The translations under genes and the position numbers were made by a program. A DNA stretch of 13,250 nt, taken from the NCBI GenBank assembly GCA_019137255.1, contig WPDH01000613.1, forward strand, positions 1-13,250, read 5' to 3'. This DNA is from Corinectria fuckeliana (lineage: Eukaryota; Ascomycota; Sordariomycetes; Hypocreales; Nectriaceae). Shown here one piece after another: positions 1 to 9,756 of the stretch. Under the pieces are notes generated by a model. The model was not told where the DNA came from, ran no database searches, and saw only the letters and a list, made by a program, of their open reading frames with translations. Every line of letters begins with the position of its first letter. Within the stretch, counting starts at the first letter, position 1.

Positions 1-185
1 TAAAAATTAACTAACTAACTAGTAGTTAAAAATTTTTTAATTAACTAACTAAAAAGTGAGCTAGTTTAAAATTTTCTACTAACTAACTAATTAACTAACA
101 AAAAAGTGAGCTAGTTAAAAATTTTCTACTAACTAACTAACTAAACTACGAGTTTATTAGTTAGTAGTACTAATACTAGTAGTTT
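1..185. repeat. AT-rich tandem repeat, 50-bp period
   Basis: The units at 51-100 and 101-150 are nearly identical. Each opens with AAAAAGTGAGCTAGTT, continues with an AAAATTTTCTACTAACTAAC core and ends in TAAC/TAAT runs. A more degenerate copy covers 1-50. The stretch 150-185 keeps related TTAGTAGTACTAATACTAGT words. There is no coding frame. The base composition is far more AT-rich than the DNA after 190. It could be the edge of a transposable element or a minisatellite, but no terminal inverted repeat partner is visible in the window. Confidence 0.8.
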
Positions 186-1442
186 TTCTAGCAACCCTGA
201 ATACGACTGACGGTTGCAGGGACATCGCCCCGATGACTCTGGCCTGCTCCATGTAGCAGCGCTTCAGTCGCTTTCCAACACACTCATACAGTGGTCATTC
301 ACAAGCCTTGGTAATCATCCTTGTTATTCGACGCCATGGGCGGGGCTGCGCAAAGTGCCTGCACGCCATGTGACCTCCAGAGAGCTTCATCTTGCCGTGC
401 TGAGGCCCACGCCGAGTGGTAGGTTGGTTGCTGCACTAAAAGCACTAAGGTGGAAACGGAAGGCTGGGACAAGAGAGTAGGATCGGCCAGAAGGAGCAGG
501 CAAAATGCGGAAGGGAAGCGATGCCTTCAGTATCAATCAACGAATAAGGTTATAGATGCAGGACGACTAGATATTAAGAATCTAAAGCGGACACGGGGAG
601 GATCGGCTGATATGAACCAGGCAGCAGCAGGCATCAATATGACCACAAGACGCAGGAGGTAATTAAGGTAGTTCAGTGCCTGTTGGCAAACCTCAGGACT
701 CCAGAGATTTGAAACAAAACAAAATCTAGATGCATATTTCTAACTGCTAAAGTGTTTAATAACTAAAGCAGTAACGACCATTGTGACAGTACCAGTTATT
801 ACGTTCGTAGTTGACATACTCTTCAGGATAGCCCGGTACTCCTTCGANNTAAAATGCACCACATCCATTCCATCTTCTTCTCCGATAATGTTCTCCTGTG
901 TGATAATACCATCTTTCACTGAGTCAGTTAGCTAGATGTCGGGCGGACTGGAATGATCTTAGACCTACTGAGATTCTCCATATCAGTCTTTGAACATTAA
1001 TAATTGACCATCTTCTGCCTGGAGGATTGACGAGTATAGTGTGCTTATATTATAGGAAAAATAGGAGGGGCCTTTTGCGCTGTTGTGAATAAACAAAGAG
1101 GAATGACTCTGCCTTTTTGTTCTTAGACTCAAAGGCTCTTTGCATGCTTTATATGCAGCCTGGTTATAAGAGGCGGTGAATGCCAAACTTGCAATAGGTG
1201 CAGGGCAACGGCGTCAATACCTACGATCATTCTGCAATCAGGCAGCATTGCCGCAATCTATAACTGCCCAATAAGGATTATGTTCCTCCCATAGTAGGTG
1301 AGCAGCTGGCAAGTTTCCGTTTTCATGTTATGGAGCACAATACTACGTCCTAAGCAGTATTTTTACACGGCTGGATGCTTCCGTGTGGGTAGCATTCTGG
1401 GCTGATACTCACGGCTTATGTCTTATTTTAGTAGCACAGCAC
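186..1442. other. Intergenic, no supported gene
   Basis: This stretch changes abruptly from the AT repeat to mixed-composition DNA. Open frames at 214-480 (plus), 450-662 (plus) and 983-1186 (minus) are short, their codons look unconstrained, and they have no recognisable domain. A short plus-strand frame near 335-420 has a few clustered cysteines but ends after about 30 codons. Positions 848-849 are NN, an unresolved assembly spot. I see no tRNA, promoter or intact transposase here. Confidence 0.5.
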
Positions 1443-2163
1443 ATGTTCCTCATACTAGAGATCAACTGGGAGTATTGCTTGGCTCACAACGTGGATAAGA
1501 CCAGCGCTGAGACAACTCTTAGCCCCAGCTTAGGCGCACCATGGTCTGCACCATGCTGATCTGATCGGAACTTTGACTAATGCCCTGCATGACTTGGGCT
1601 TAGTAGGTATGTGGTGAATATCTTCTACACGAATGGAACCTCAGCATTGCAAATGATGGTGGCGCTCGTTTGAACTGGAAAATACCTCATTTGAATGGTG
1701 TCACCCTTTCGAAAGGTGTTGGTGTGGCTGCTAGGGTACTGTCCCACACACCCAGTGTGGTCAGCCTGATTTATATGGGGGATGATGTCATGAACAACAA
1801 GCATTAGAACAGCAGAAACAAGGGCAGGTGAGTTTGGGAGATCAGATGGCGACGAAAGGAACCACTGAGAGGGCTACGATCCTGCGTCTTCATGTCAAGT
1901 CCCTGATAGCGAGCCACACGTTCGACCGAGAGTCAGAAGAATGCTTGTAAGGGTTGATGATAGGAAGGACGTCATTGCTACTTATACTTCATACACTATC
2001 AAGGGGCAAAAAGCAACCATTCAGCCAAGGAATCACGAGAGAAAGTATCCAGCAGCTATGTCAGAGAATAAAAGAGAATTCAGACCGAAGAATATATTAC
2101 AAACTATTTACACTCGTAAAGCACTTAGCCTTCAAGCGCAGAAGTAAGATTCTTACCAGCTGA
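1443..2163 (+). pseudogene. Coding-like fragments in shifting frames, unidentified
   Basis: Several short plus-strand stretches read like protein but in different frames. An ATG frame opens at 1443 and stops after 37 codons. A frame from 1607 to 1807 has 66 open codons, including a segment reading NGVTLSKGVGVAARVLSHTP. Another frame runs from 1786 to 1950. Two overlapping frames follow, ending at 2147 and 2163. GTATGT at 1607 and GTGAGT at 1828 could be splice donors, so a multi-exon gene cannot be excluded. The overlaps and stops fit a decayed gene better. I do not recognise the family. The coding assignment itself is uncertain. Confidence 0.22.
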
Positions 2164-2262
2164 AGACAAATTGCCAATCTTTCTTAGTGCCGCCATCTTG
2201 CCGTCGCTTCTAGCAGAACAAGTCTAGGCGATGGCTTGTAACCATGTTTGTATGTTCAGCTC

Positions 2263-3915
2263 TTAGGGAGACTGTTGGGGAGGCTGTCTGATAGAGATTC
2301 TGGATCCCCCTAGCCTCGGAAGTTCATGAAGGGGAGGCCCATCCGATGCGAACGCGTCAAGCTTGCCAAATGTCTTACTGGAGTTATCGTGTGCGGTCGA
2401 ATTGGAGTTGTCATCGGTACTGGGCTCGTCCTCGGCATCGGACTCATCGTCATCATAGGCCGAACGACGCCCACCTAACTGCCCACCGCAGTTTTCGAGA
2501 AGCTGACGAACAGGACATAACCACTTCTTCTCAAGCTTCCAGTTGATGTTCATTAGAACTCTGATGACGTCTTGCTGAATGGCTTTCAGAGAAGCTGTAA
2601 GTCCTAGGGCGGCCAGACATTTGGTAATGAAGACTGCAAGAGCTTCGCCAAAAGCTGGTCCCTGCCAGATAACAAAGCCAGATGGGCCTTCCGGAAACCG
2701 TTGGATGAGGGCTAGCGCACGAAGAGCTGTCATGCCCTCGGGGGTCGGCCGACTAGAAAACTCTGCTTCAAGGGTCTTGTACTCTCCGAGGTGGTCTCTT
2801 ACTAGTTTGTCGAGCAGCTCATCTTGATGAAAGGAGAGTATTGGCCAGCCTTCAGTCATGGTCCCAAGGCATCCTAGGATATAGTCGACATAGCAACGGC
2901 TTCCATAGTTAACCAGGAACATAGCATCCCATTCGTTAGAGAGCTTTTCAGGCGATAAACGATATAGGAGTCCACACGCCAGTAGTGCATTTTGATTCAG
3001 TCCAGTGGCAAGGTCATTAGGGATGTCGTTGTAAATGTCGAAGTTGACAGCGAGAGTACGTAGAAGATTGGGAAGGTTCATGTGAGGAGGAGTTTCAGAC
3101 CTGAGAATCCCAAAACCTCTGCAAGCGAAAATCCGTGCGTGAACGTCAAAGTCCTTTTCGGGCCAAGACAAGTAGTCCGCTTGGAGGAGTGGGTAGTGTT
3201 GAAGCTCGCAGACCAGAGTCCAGGTGTCGGTGCAGGTGTATGGTTCTCGAGTACGTGTCGGTCGTAGGAGACTTTCGTGGTCTTTAGATGGTCGACTTTC
3301 CTTGAGGTATCTGATACGCTCCTCGAGGCTGTTTCCTCTTCCTTCTCGAGTCATGCCTAGCTTGGTTTCCATCTCTACAATGAGAGCCAAAGTGTATTCT
3401 GTGGGGCCATGTCTCTGGAGATATTCGGAGTCGCAAGGAATGATGTTTAACGATGGATGTACGAAAGATTGATGAAGGCTCAAGGCGTCTGCCACATTTC
3501 TACCCAACAGGCCACCAGCAAAAAGGTCGGCCTCAGGGGTTTCGGATGACGGTGTGAGCACAGAGTTCTCGCTATCGTTGCTGTTCGATGGCCAAGGAGT
3601 GTCCATCGCTGTCTTGCAAGGGTGGTTTTGGTTGTGTTGAGTGTCGATATTCAGTTGCAGAGAAGGCTGACCGAAAGCTTCCAGGTCGTCAAGCTTCGGC
3701 AATGGATCGACAATAGAGTTGTTGGCGGTAGCTTCATCATAGTTCGTGAATGAGGGCGTGACGTATCTGCCAGTGTCTAAGGTAGGTGGTTTGGCTCGGG
3801 GTGCGTCGTTCAACTCGTGCTTGGTGACCGGGTTGGCAGCTCCTAGGGACCTCTGCGGTAGGACTCCGTTGCCACAGGGACGAGCTGCCTCAGAATTGCA
3901 TGGTGACTTAACCAT
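2263..3915 (-). CDS. Hypothetical protein, 550 codons, no recognised domain
   Basis: This is a single unbroken minus-strand frame ending in TAA at 2263-2265. The frame is open up to 4053, where a TGA closes it, but between that stop and 3915 it contains no ATG. The first usable start is therefore ATG 3913-3915, unless an upstream exon is spliced on. The first 150 or so residues are Ser/Pro/Asn-rich and probably disordered. The middle third is more globular, with a helix-rich segment around PNLLRTLAVNFDIYNDIPND and a conserved-looking GRNVADALSLHQSF segment. The last 70 residues hold an acidic run (YDDDESDAEDEPSTDD) and then a basic, Pro/Gln-rich end. There is no signal peptide, transmembrane segment or zinc-cluster motif. 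It could be a lineage-specific nuclear or cytoplasmic protein. I assign no function. Confidence 0.68.
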   Translation of the reverse strand: MVKSPCNSEAARPCGNGVLPQRSLGAANPVTKHELNDAPRAKPPTLDTGRYVTPSFTNYDEATANNSIVDPLPKLDDLEAFGQPSLQLNIDTQHNQNHPCKTAMDTPWPSNSNDSENSVLTPSSETPEADLFAGGLLGRNVADALSLHQSFVHPSLNIIPCDSEYLQRHGPTEYTLALIVEMETKLGMTREGRGNSLEERIRYLKESRPSKDHESLLRPTRTREPYTCTDTWTLVCELQHYPLLQADYLSWPEKDFDVHARIFACRGFGILRSETPPHMNLPNLLRTLAVNFDIYNDIPNDLATGLNQNALLACGLLYRLSPEKLSNEWDAMFLVNYGSRCYVDYILGCLGTMTEGWPILSFHQDELLDKLVRDHLGEYKTLEAEFSSRPTPEGMTALRALALIQRFPEGPSGFVIWQGPAFGEALAVFITKCLAALGLTASLKAIQQDVIRVLMNINWKLEKKWLCPVRQLLENCGGQLGGRRSAYDDDESDAEDEPSTDDNSNSTAHDNSSKTFGKLDAFASDGPPLHELPRLGGSRISIRQPPQQSP

Positions 3916-4743
3916 GATGGCAGAGGGGGGAGAGTGTCTTGAGGGGGTTGCTAGTAGCTTTTCTCGCTCTGCTGAGGGAGTCGGCTTGTATTTGAGCTTG
4001 AGCTTCGAGCTGCCCAAGGAGAACCGCCGAAAGCACAAACGGCAAGCCTGGCGTCACTTGGGGATGACCCAGCCCCCCCAGAAAAAGTGAAAAGGAACAC
4101 CGGCATCCCTCATCTGGGGCAGTATGGTAGAAGCGTGGGGTGTAAAAGGGAAAGCTAAGCTTGTTGACCGTGATGGCCATTCCGCTTCTCATACCAAATT
4201 CCCCACCATTCCTGAACCGCGGAGTCACTTCGGATTACGCGCAACGTAACAGCAGCGGTTGGTTCTGTCGTCACCCAAAAGGACAAAGCGGAGATAGAGC
4301 CAAGCCTCACCTGCATTAGCCGGGTGGAGTTACAGCGTGTCTCCTTTAGGTGAGGTCGCCATTGATACATCTCTGCGACCCCAGCCCCCTACAGGGGGGT
4401 TCCATGATCACCAATACCTGGAAGAATGTATCCACCAACCCCAAGTGCCATGGATCAGAGTGTGATCAACAGGGCGGGTGCCGACCTTTGAGAACGGACA
4501 CGCTCACCCGTCCGGAGTTCCTCGGGTTAAGTCCGACAGTCCGTGGCTTGAGCCGTGAAGTCAGACCCGGGGAAGCCATGCACCGAGCAAGTTGTCTTTC
4601 ACTGATGTCATGGTTCTTAAACGAGGATCAGAAACTGATGAGTGGATGGTAATTAAGGAGGTATCCCGTTAAGTTCTAGGAAATAAATCTAGTACGTGCA
4701 AAGAAGCGCTAACCGCCTTGGTTCTTAATTGTATTGATTGGTG
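3916..4743. other. Intergenic region upstream of the 550-codon gene
   Basis: This stretch separates two minus-strand genes. It must hold the promoter and 5' UTR of the 2263-3915 gene and the 3' flank of the methyltransferase relic. The part from 3916 to 4053 stays open in the gene's frame and has a basic, Lys-rich coding-like character (KLKLKYKPTPSAER), so a missed 5' exon boundary is possible. Open frames at 4155-4370 (minus) and 4350-4652 (plus) look like chance frames. I see no clear TATA box or RNA gene. Confidence 0.45.
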
Positions 4744-6241
4744 TCAACCTGGCCCTGGCTTTTGGCCAACAATGACGGCTGCTTCGATGTAAAGGTTTGC
4801 CGACGGCGACTGCAGCGCTTCTCGAACGCCTACTAGAAAGACATCAACCTCTTGACGGCCCCATTCCAATAGCCAAGCCGGATAATTAAACAAGCCTCCA
4901 AGGTCCAGCAACAAAGCATGCTGTAGAAGCGCACCAGCATCCTTGAGATTCTTATCTTTGGCCCAAGTACCGATAGGGATCTGTAGACTGGTGTAAGGTT
5001 GCTTCTCGGTCGAGAATAGCAATGCTTTAGAAACTTACTGGCTTGACAACTTGCTTTACGTTCGTGAATCCAGCCTTCTCCATTAATTTCACTCGCGTGT
5101 TGTCGCCCACGATGGTGAAGGAGCACCCCAGTTTACTTCCTGCCTTCGCAAAGACTTCATTCCATTCTTCCAGACATCCATTCAGTGGTTTATTAGGATC
5201 ATTGCTTCGAAAGCACGGCGACTGCACGTTGTTCTCGACATATGCACCGGGGTTCATACATCTGAAAGCCTCGCTGAAGAGAGATAGCCAATCGGGAATG
5301 CTTCCGTCTAGCTGCCGAATATGAACGAAGTCGAAGGGCCGTTCCCAAGTCCATTTCTGAGTACAGTCGTCGAGCTCGCTAAGAGCAGTAAGTACACCGA
5401 TCGCAGTCGTTTAGGGGCAATCTCACAACTTAAGGTTGGGCGGGCCCCAGGGTGACTGAATATGAGAGATGTCGACGCCGATGACGGAAGCTTGGGGGTG
5501 CTCTTCGGCAAATTCGCTTCACCTAGGTTAGCTCTATAACCTCTAGCCATAACAGTAGCTTTCAAACGCACATAGCCCAAATTCCCAAGGTCAAGCGTCA
5601 GTTAAACTATGATGCTAACAAATTCAGCAATTGGCCATACCTGTTCCAGTCCCAACATCGAGAACCATCAAGACAGGTGTCAGCGCAGGAGGGGCTAGTG
5701 ATCAAAGTGAGAATACTTGGATGTCTTTTGGTATAGGTGCTTGACAGAGTTTGTCATCATATCGTATAGTGACCCAATGCCTGCGGGGAGTAATTGGTAT
5801 TGAGCTCCATCGTTTGGACATTGGACTCACCTGCAGTCCATCGCCTCGCAGTATTTATCGTCAGTTGGTGTCCTGTTCCTCTCCTTTAGCGAATCGTAAC
5901 CTTGATGAGAGGCCAGTTACTCACTGCGGATAAATTCCTTCGATCAAACCCTGGTGTGGTCGGCCGTATATCCATTTAACATCGCAATAGTCGGGATTAA
6001 GGGATATTGTAGAGCTGGCTACTCTAGAGTAAGTTGAATCATTATCGCTATCCGTGTCTTGGTCGTCCTCAGGGGCGAGGGAGGGATTATCGCTATCATC
6101 GAAGCCCGCACTCTCGATATGAAGTGTGTCACTCGTCTGCGACCCGGACTGTTGTGATTCTCCCCTTTCAATAGATGTTGAAGAGAGAGAACTTGAACGA
6201 TTTGCGGACTGTCGGTACGATTCGGCGTCGTGGTCGGTCAT
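4744..6241 (-). pseudogene. LaeA-like SAM-dependent methyltransferase, probably decayed
   Basis: Minus-strand exons inferred from the family pattern are 5925-6241, 5831-5883, 5717-5780, 5641-5665, 5572-5584, 5427-5516, 5039-5378 and 4744-4980. They encode an acidic, Ser-rich N-terminus; a lead-in ending KLCQAPIPKDIQ; SAM motif I VLDVGTGTG-IWAIEFAEEHP; VIGVDIS with the ribose-binding acidic residue; the DDC segment; FDFVHIRQLDGSIPDW; and the C-terminal IGTWAKDKNLKDAGAL with EVDVFLVGVREAL. This order is typical of fungal LaeA-like class I methyltransferases. Introns at 5781-5830, 5517-5571, 5379-5426 and 4981-5038 have normal GT/AG ends and keep frame. The introns at 5666-5716 and 5585-5640 keep donor and CTGAC branch site but end in TG and GG where the family demands AG. 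The exon 1 to exon 2 junction (GTGAGT donor at 5924) also loses frame. The family assignment is firm; the pseudogene call is an inference. Confidence 0.68.
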
Positions 6242-6836
6242 GTTTCGATGGCACGCTTGCGGTCGAGGTTCGTCGCGTCTCGTCTGTTGAAACGTCCAAG
6301 TCCCTTGGGTTGTGCCAGAGGAAGGAAAAGAACGGCGTCGTTAGCGAGGAACGTAGATGGAGAGAACAAATGCCACGCGTCATTCTGTTACCCGGTAATG
6401 AAGAAGCAAAGAGTGGCTTGGCCATAGCCGATCGGGGGCACCTCGTGCGGAGTTAGAGCGATGGGACACGCGGAACGAGATTAGGTGGTTGCCAACGCCC
6501 TCAAGCGAAGATTTTCCACATTCCAAACGGCAGGAAAGTCTGAGGGGTTCATGCGGCATGTTGGAGGAGAGGTAAGAATAGGCCGAAGGGTGTTCCTAAC
6601 TCTAGCAATATCTTGGGTCAAGATCGACGGACATGCTAGCGACAGACATACTGGCTGGCATCTTTGTCGGCATTGCTTGTGTCGAGGAAGAAGGAGAATC
6701 ATAGTCAGAGAAATTCGCGTCGCCATCACCATGTTTATGAATTCCCTCAGGCCAGGCTAAAGACCATTACTATATATGCACATGAGAAAGTTGAGTCACA
6801 CCGACTCTCCTGCATCAAGGTTTTGAGGCCCTCCAT
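6242..6836. other. Intergenic with a minor minus-strand coding-like stretch
   Basis: The DNA just above 6241 is the 5' flank of the methyltransferase relic; the ATG at 6239-6241 sits in an acceptable context (CGAAACATGACC). Further up, a minus-strand frame at 6602-6756 is open for about 51 codons, reads an acidic Ser-rich segment (DANFSDYDSPSSSTQ) and is preceded by a possible acceptor (CTTTAG at 6757-6762). It could be a downstream exon of the fragment at 6837-7115, but no intron joins them without crossing a stop or changing frame. The other open frames here look like noise. Confidence 0.35.
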
Positions 6837-7115
6837 CTAGAGCAGCCCTGTCTCCAGCAATGGCATTCTCTCTTCCCAGTCTCGAGGTTCCCCAGCTAGA
6901 GCAACGCTGCCCAACTGTGGTAGCACTTTCTCCTCCTCGTAGTCCATATCAGCTACACCGTAACAAGGCAGGTTCAAGAAGAGCTCCCAAAGGTGGCGAA
7001 CGACCGTCAAAAGACTGTCAACGTAAAGTGCCTGAGGCTTAGGAAACTCTGGGCCGTACACTTCGGTCGTCCTACTTGGCAAACCTGGGCGAAACGGGCT
7101 TTCCGTAACGTCAAA
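6837..7115 (-). pseudogene. Coding-like fragment lacking its 5' end, unidentified
   Basis: The frame is open from 7115 down to a TAG at 6837-6839 (about 92 codons) and has strongly protein-like content: VYGPEFPKPQALYVDSLLTV, HLWELFLNLPCYGVADMDYE and GEPRDWEERMPLLETG. There is no ATG before the middle of the fragment. Its upper end coincides with a possible minus-strand acceptor (ACTAG at 7116-7120) next to an in-frame TAG. Any 5' exon would overlap the plus-strand gene that starts near 7129. Downstream of the TAG a shifted frame still looks coding. I do not recognise the family. It may be a truncated gene, or a chance open frame opposite a plus-strand exon. Confidence 0.33.
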
Positions 7116-7128
7116 CTAGTATTTTTAG

Positions 7129-9663
7129 AGCAGCATTTCACAAAGGCGAGGAAGGATCGGCCTACCGTGTGTTCGACCAGGATCCCGCGGCCCAACATAT
7201 TGTGGCAAGAAATGATTCGCGAAGTAACAAGGCAAATAAGGCGGCAGCAGCATGGCTTGCAGGAAAGTGCAGATTGGGGTTTGGCGCATCCTCATTCATA
7301 TATGCAAACCTGGCTTGCGATCAAATCAACGCAAATGAATCAGTCATCGATCCCCAAATAATCAGCAAGGTAAGTAAGACTTCCGACCACGTGGACTCGT
7401 GCTCACACATAGCCAGGTTCTGGAGGTCTGTACCGCCATTTTGGAGAACGTCCCACAGCAAAGACAGAAAGAATTCGCCAAGCGCCTTGGTTTGCAGCGT
7501 TATACCATTAACAGCCATTCGACAAGACGACAGGTTCAACCGAGGACAAATCTACAACCGAACGCACGATCACGATCAGCGAGACACTCTCGGAGAAGTT
7601 TCAATCTTGGAAAGCTTCTCCGGAAACCCTCTTCGAGCAGAGCTCTCTCTCACTCAATCAAGGCCTCTATGCATATATCGATCTAGCCGAGGAGGCAGAC
7701 GCTGTCAAAGATATCAGGTTGCGATTTACAAAATGGATGTTCTATCGTTGTAGAGAATCCTGGGGCCATAACGGGAAGAGGAACTTTTTTCAGCGCTTGA
7801 GAAATGATGGCACCGTCGTTGACAAGAGAAAGTGTTCAAGATGGCTTCACGAAGGCAAAGCGTACGACGTCTTCGTTACGGCGTGGGGTATAGGAGTCCT
7901 CCTCATTATCCCTATCACAAGTACAGAGTGAGTATTAACAGTAGTACACCCGCTACTTTGCTAAAATATTATGCTTTTAGAGCCGAGAGATTCCCCTTAA
8001 CAGAGACATCGAATAACAGGAGAAACGACAACAAACGCGAGGCCGCCCTTAACAATTTGGAGGTGAGAGGGATTAAGCAAGCCGCTGATACCTGCCACGA
8101 AGTTAGCAAAGCCTTAGTAAGTCACCTGCTGAATGATAAGAAGTTGGTTTCTCTTTTCAACAAAGGTACCTATCCAACGATTCTGACCTTAGAACGGAAA
8201 CCCCTATAACATCCTACCACAACTGTGATCCAGCAACTCAAAAAGAAACGGAAACAAACCGATACGGAGGATACCAGGACATCACTCGGGGGGTCCTCCG
8301 AACAAACATCAGGGCCAGGGGCTACTGTATCTCAACCATTTCCAACGACATCTGTCTCTGATGACGATGAAGGACGCCCACACTTGCGGCGGATGGCGTC
8401 GCAGGAACCTCGGACGGCGTCGCAGGAATCTCGGACGGCCGAGGCCACGGGGTTACCAACGCCGCTTAATATCAGAGACCTCCAAATAGGTGCCCCGGCC
8501 AATTCCATTCCTTTGCCAGAGAGGGATTACGGCGGGGAAATCTCGAACCAGGCCGACCGGTTCGGCCAAAGACGCTTGTCGCAAGTCACTCCAACAAACC
8601 GAGCCGGACACGGACGAAGCTCGCCCCCGCAGAACGCGTCACTAGATACAGGATCGATGACGAGTTCAAGCTCCGCTACTATCGAAAGCACGATCAGTCA
8701 GCGCATCAAGCATTCGGCATCTGACGGCCTGTCGGTTCAATCAACATTCAACAATAGCCGGGCGAATCAAACACCAAGTCGATCGGATATCAAGAATGGC
8801 CACCAGCAGCCTCCTCAGGCAAGCACTAGCTCTTCACCGTATGACAGTCGAGAGTCTATCCAGCCGGATAATAGAGCCGAAACCACGCATCCCGTGATAG
8901 TTCCGCTAGACAACACCCGTCGCTCTTCGTTGCCCTCGCCCAATCAGCCCCAGCCAAATGACGACCTTTCGTCCCACCCTTCAACAAACCCGATAAGCGG
9001 CGCGTCGTTCCCGACGGTGGATGATACAGGGTTCCAGGGTCATGGACTTCATGAGACCCCTGTGGTCATAGGTCAGATTGAGGATTTTGCTGAAAGAGAT
9101 CCAGCACATGAGGATGGGTTTATGGATGCTAGAGATAGCACAGAAACTCAACCACAGGGCGAGTATTTTCGGCCGCCATCACCAGCACTGCTCATAACAC
9201 CAGCCCAACAGGATCAGCCTCCACAAAACCCAGATCCAATTCCAACAAAGCCCCCCCAGAGAACAGCCCTCGAGAACCACTAGACCACAACATGGACACG
9301 TCAGCTAACAACCACGGCCGCTCCATCACATCAAGCGTGCAGGAGAACATCAACAGACAAGCACAGATACAACTCCTCAGGTTTCCACTAGGCTATCCTG
9401 AGTCTTCACAGAGCCTTTCTGGCGTGGAGTCAAGAGAGGAAGCAGACACGGCAGGGAACCACACCAGCCCTAGGTCTATACCGAATCCGAATGTGGCGCA
9501 AACCCCGGAGAGCGAACTTGATGACCAGTATCGGCGCGATATTATTGACTTATCGAACCGGACGAGTGAGATTGGAACAGGTACGATATTTCAGGGCTTG
9601 GGAGAAGGACTACTGGAAGGATTTGATTTTGATAACACCAACTACCCAATGGCATTTCAATGA
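7129..9663 (+). CDS. Multi-exon hypothetical protein with long disordered C-terminal tail
   Basis: Inferred exons are 7129-7369, 7417 to about 7530, an exon from about 7510 to 7927, 7981-8116, 8234-9162 and 9204-9663. The introns 7370-7416 (GTAAGT/CCAG) and 7928-7980 (GTGAGT/TTTTAG) are clear. The intron 8117-8233 (GTAAGT/CCAG, 117 nt) is in frame and removes a TAA at 8207. The intron 9163-9203 (GTATTT/CCAG) shifts into the final frame; without it the protein ends at 9283. The N-terminal half is globular, with RLGFGASSFIYANLACDQIN, then VLEVCTAILENVPQQRQKEF, then LRFTKWMFYRCRESWGHNG and a short hydrophobic patch FVTAWGIGVLLIIP. The tail from 8234 is rich in Ser, Pro, Gln and Thr and probably disordered. 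The true start is not visible: exon 1 follows a TTTTTAG acceptor at 7122-7128. The junction near 7510-7530 changes frame without a convincing intron. I recognise no family. Confidence 0.5.
8396..8437 (+). repeat. 21-bp tandem duplication inside the coding tail
   Basis: Two adjacent 21-bp copies (8396-8416 and 8417-8437) differ by one C/T change. They encode ASQEPRT and ASQESRT back to back, so the duplication keeps the reading frame. This is a recent-looking in-frame duplication in a low-complexity part of the 7129-9663 gene. Confidence 0.85.
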
Positions 9664-9756
9664 CATCGTTTTGATAGCCTTATTCTCAGTATGCATACCA
9701 TCCACTCTCGATCCATCACCGCCCACCCATCTTGCTTGTATTTCCTCCTGACATGC

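Noticed and set aside
848..849. NN bases as a possible scaffold gap
   Set aside because: Two ambiguous bases are an unresolved call, not evidence of a biological feature.
3746..4090. Plus-strand 114-codon open frame
   Set aside because: It is antisense to the 550-codon gene and its upstream flank and shows no domain.
5308..5580. Minus-strand 90-codon open frame inside the methyltransferase locus
   Set aside because: It is a shifted frame running through an exon and two introns. The methyltransferase motifs lie in the other frame.
5695..5716. Short alternative intron using CACTAG as acceptor in the methyltransferase
   Set aside because: It would be only 22 nt and would insert residues that break the KDIQ to VLDVGTGTG spacing.
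6485..6760. Plus-strand 91-codon open frame
   Set aside because: It has no recognised content and overlaps equally long minus-strand frames, so there is no basis to prefer it.
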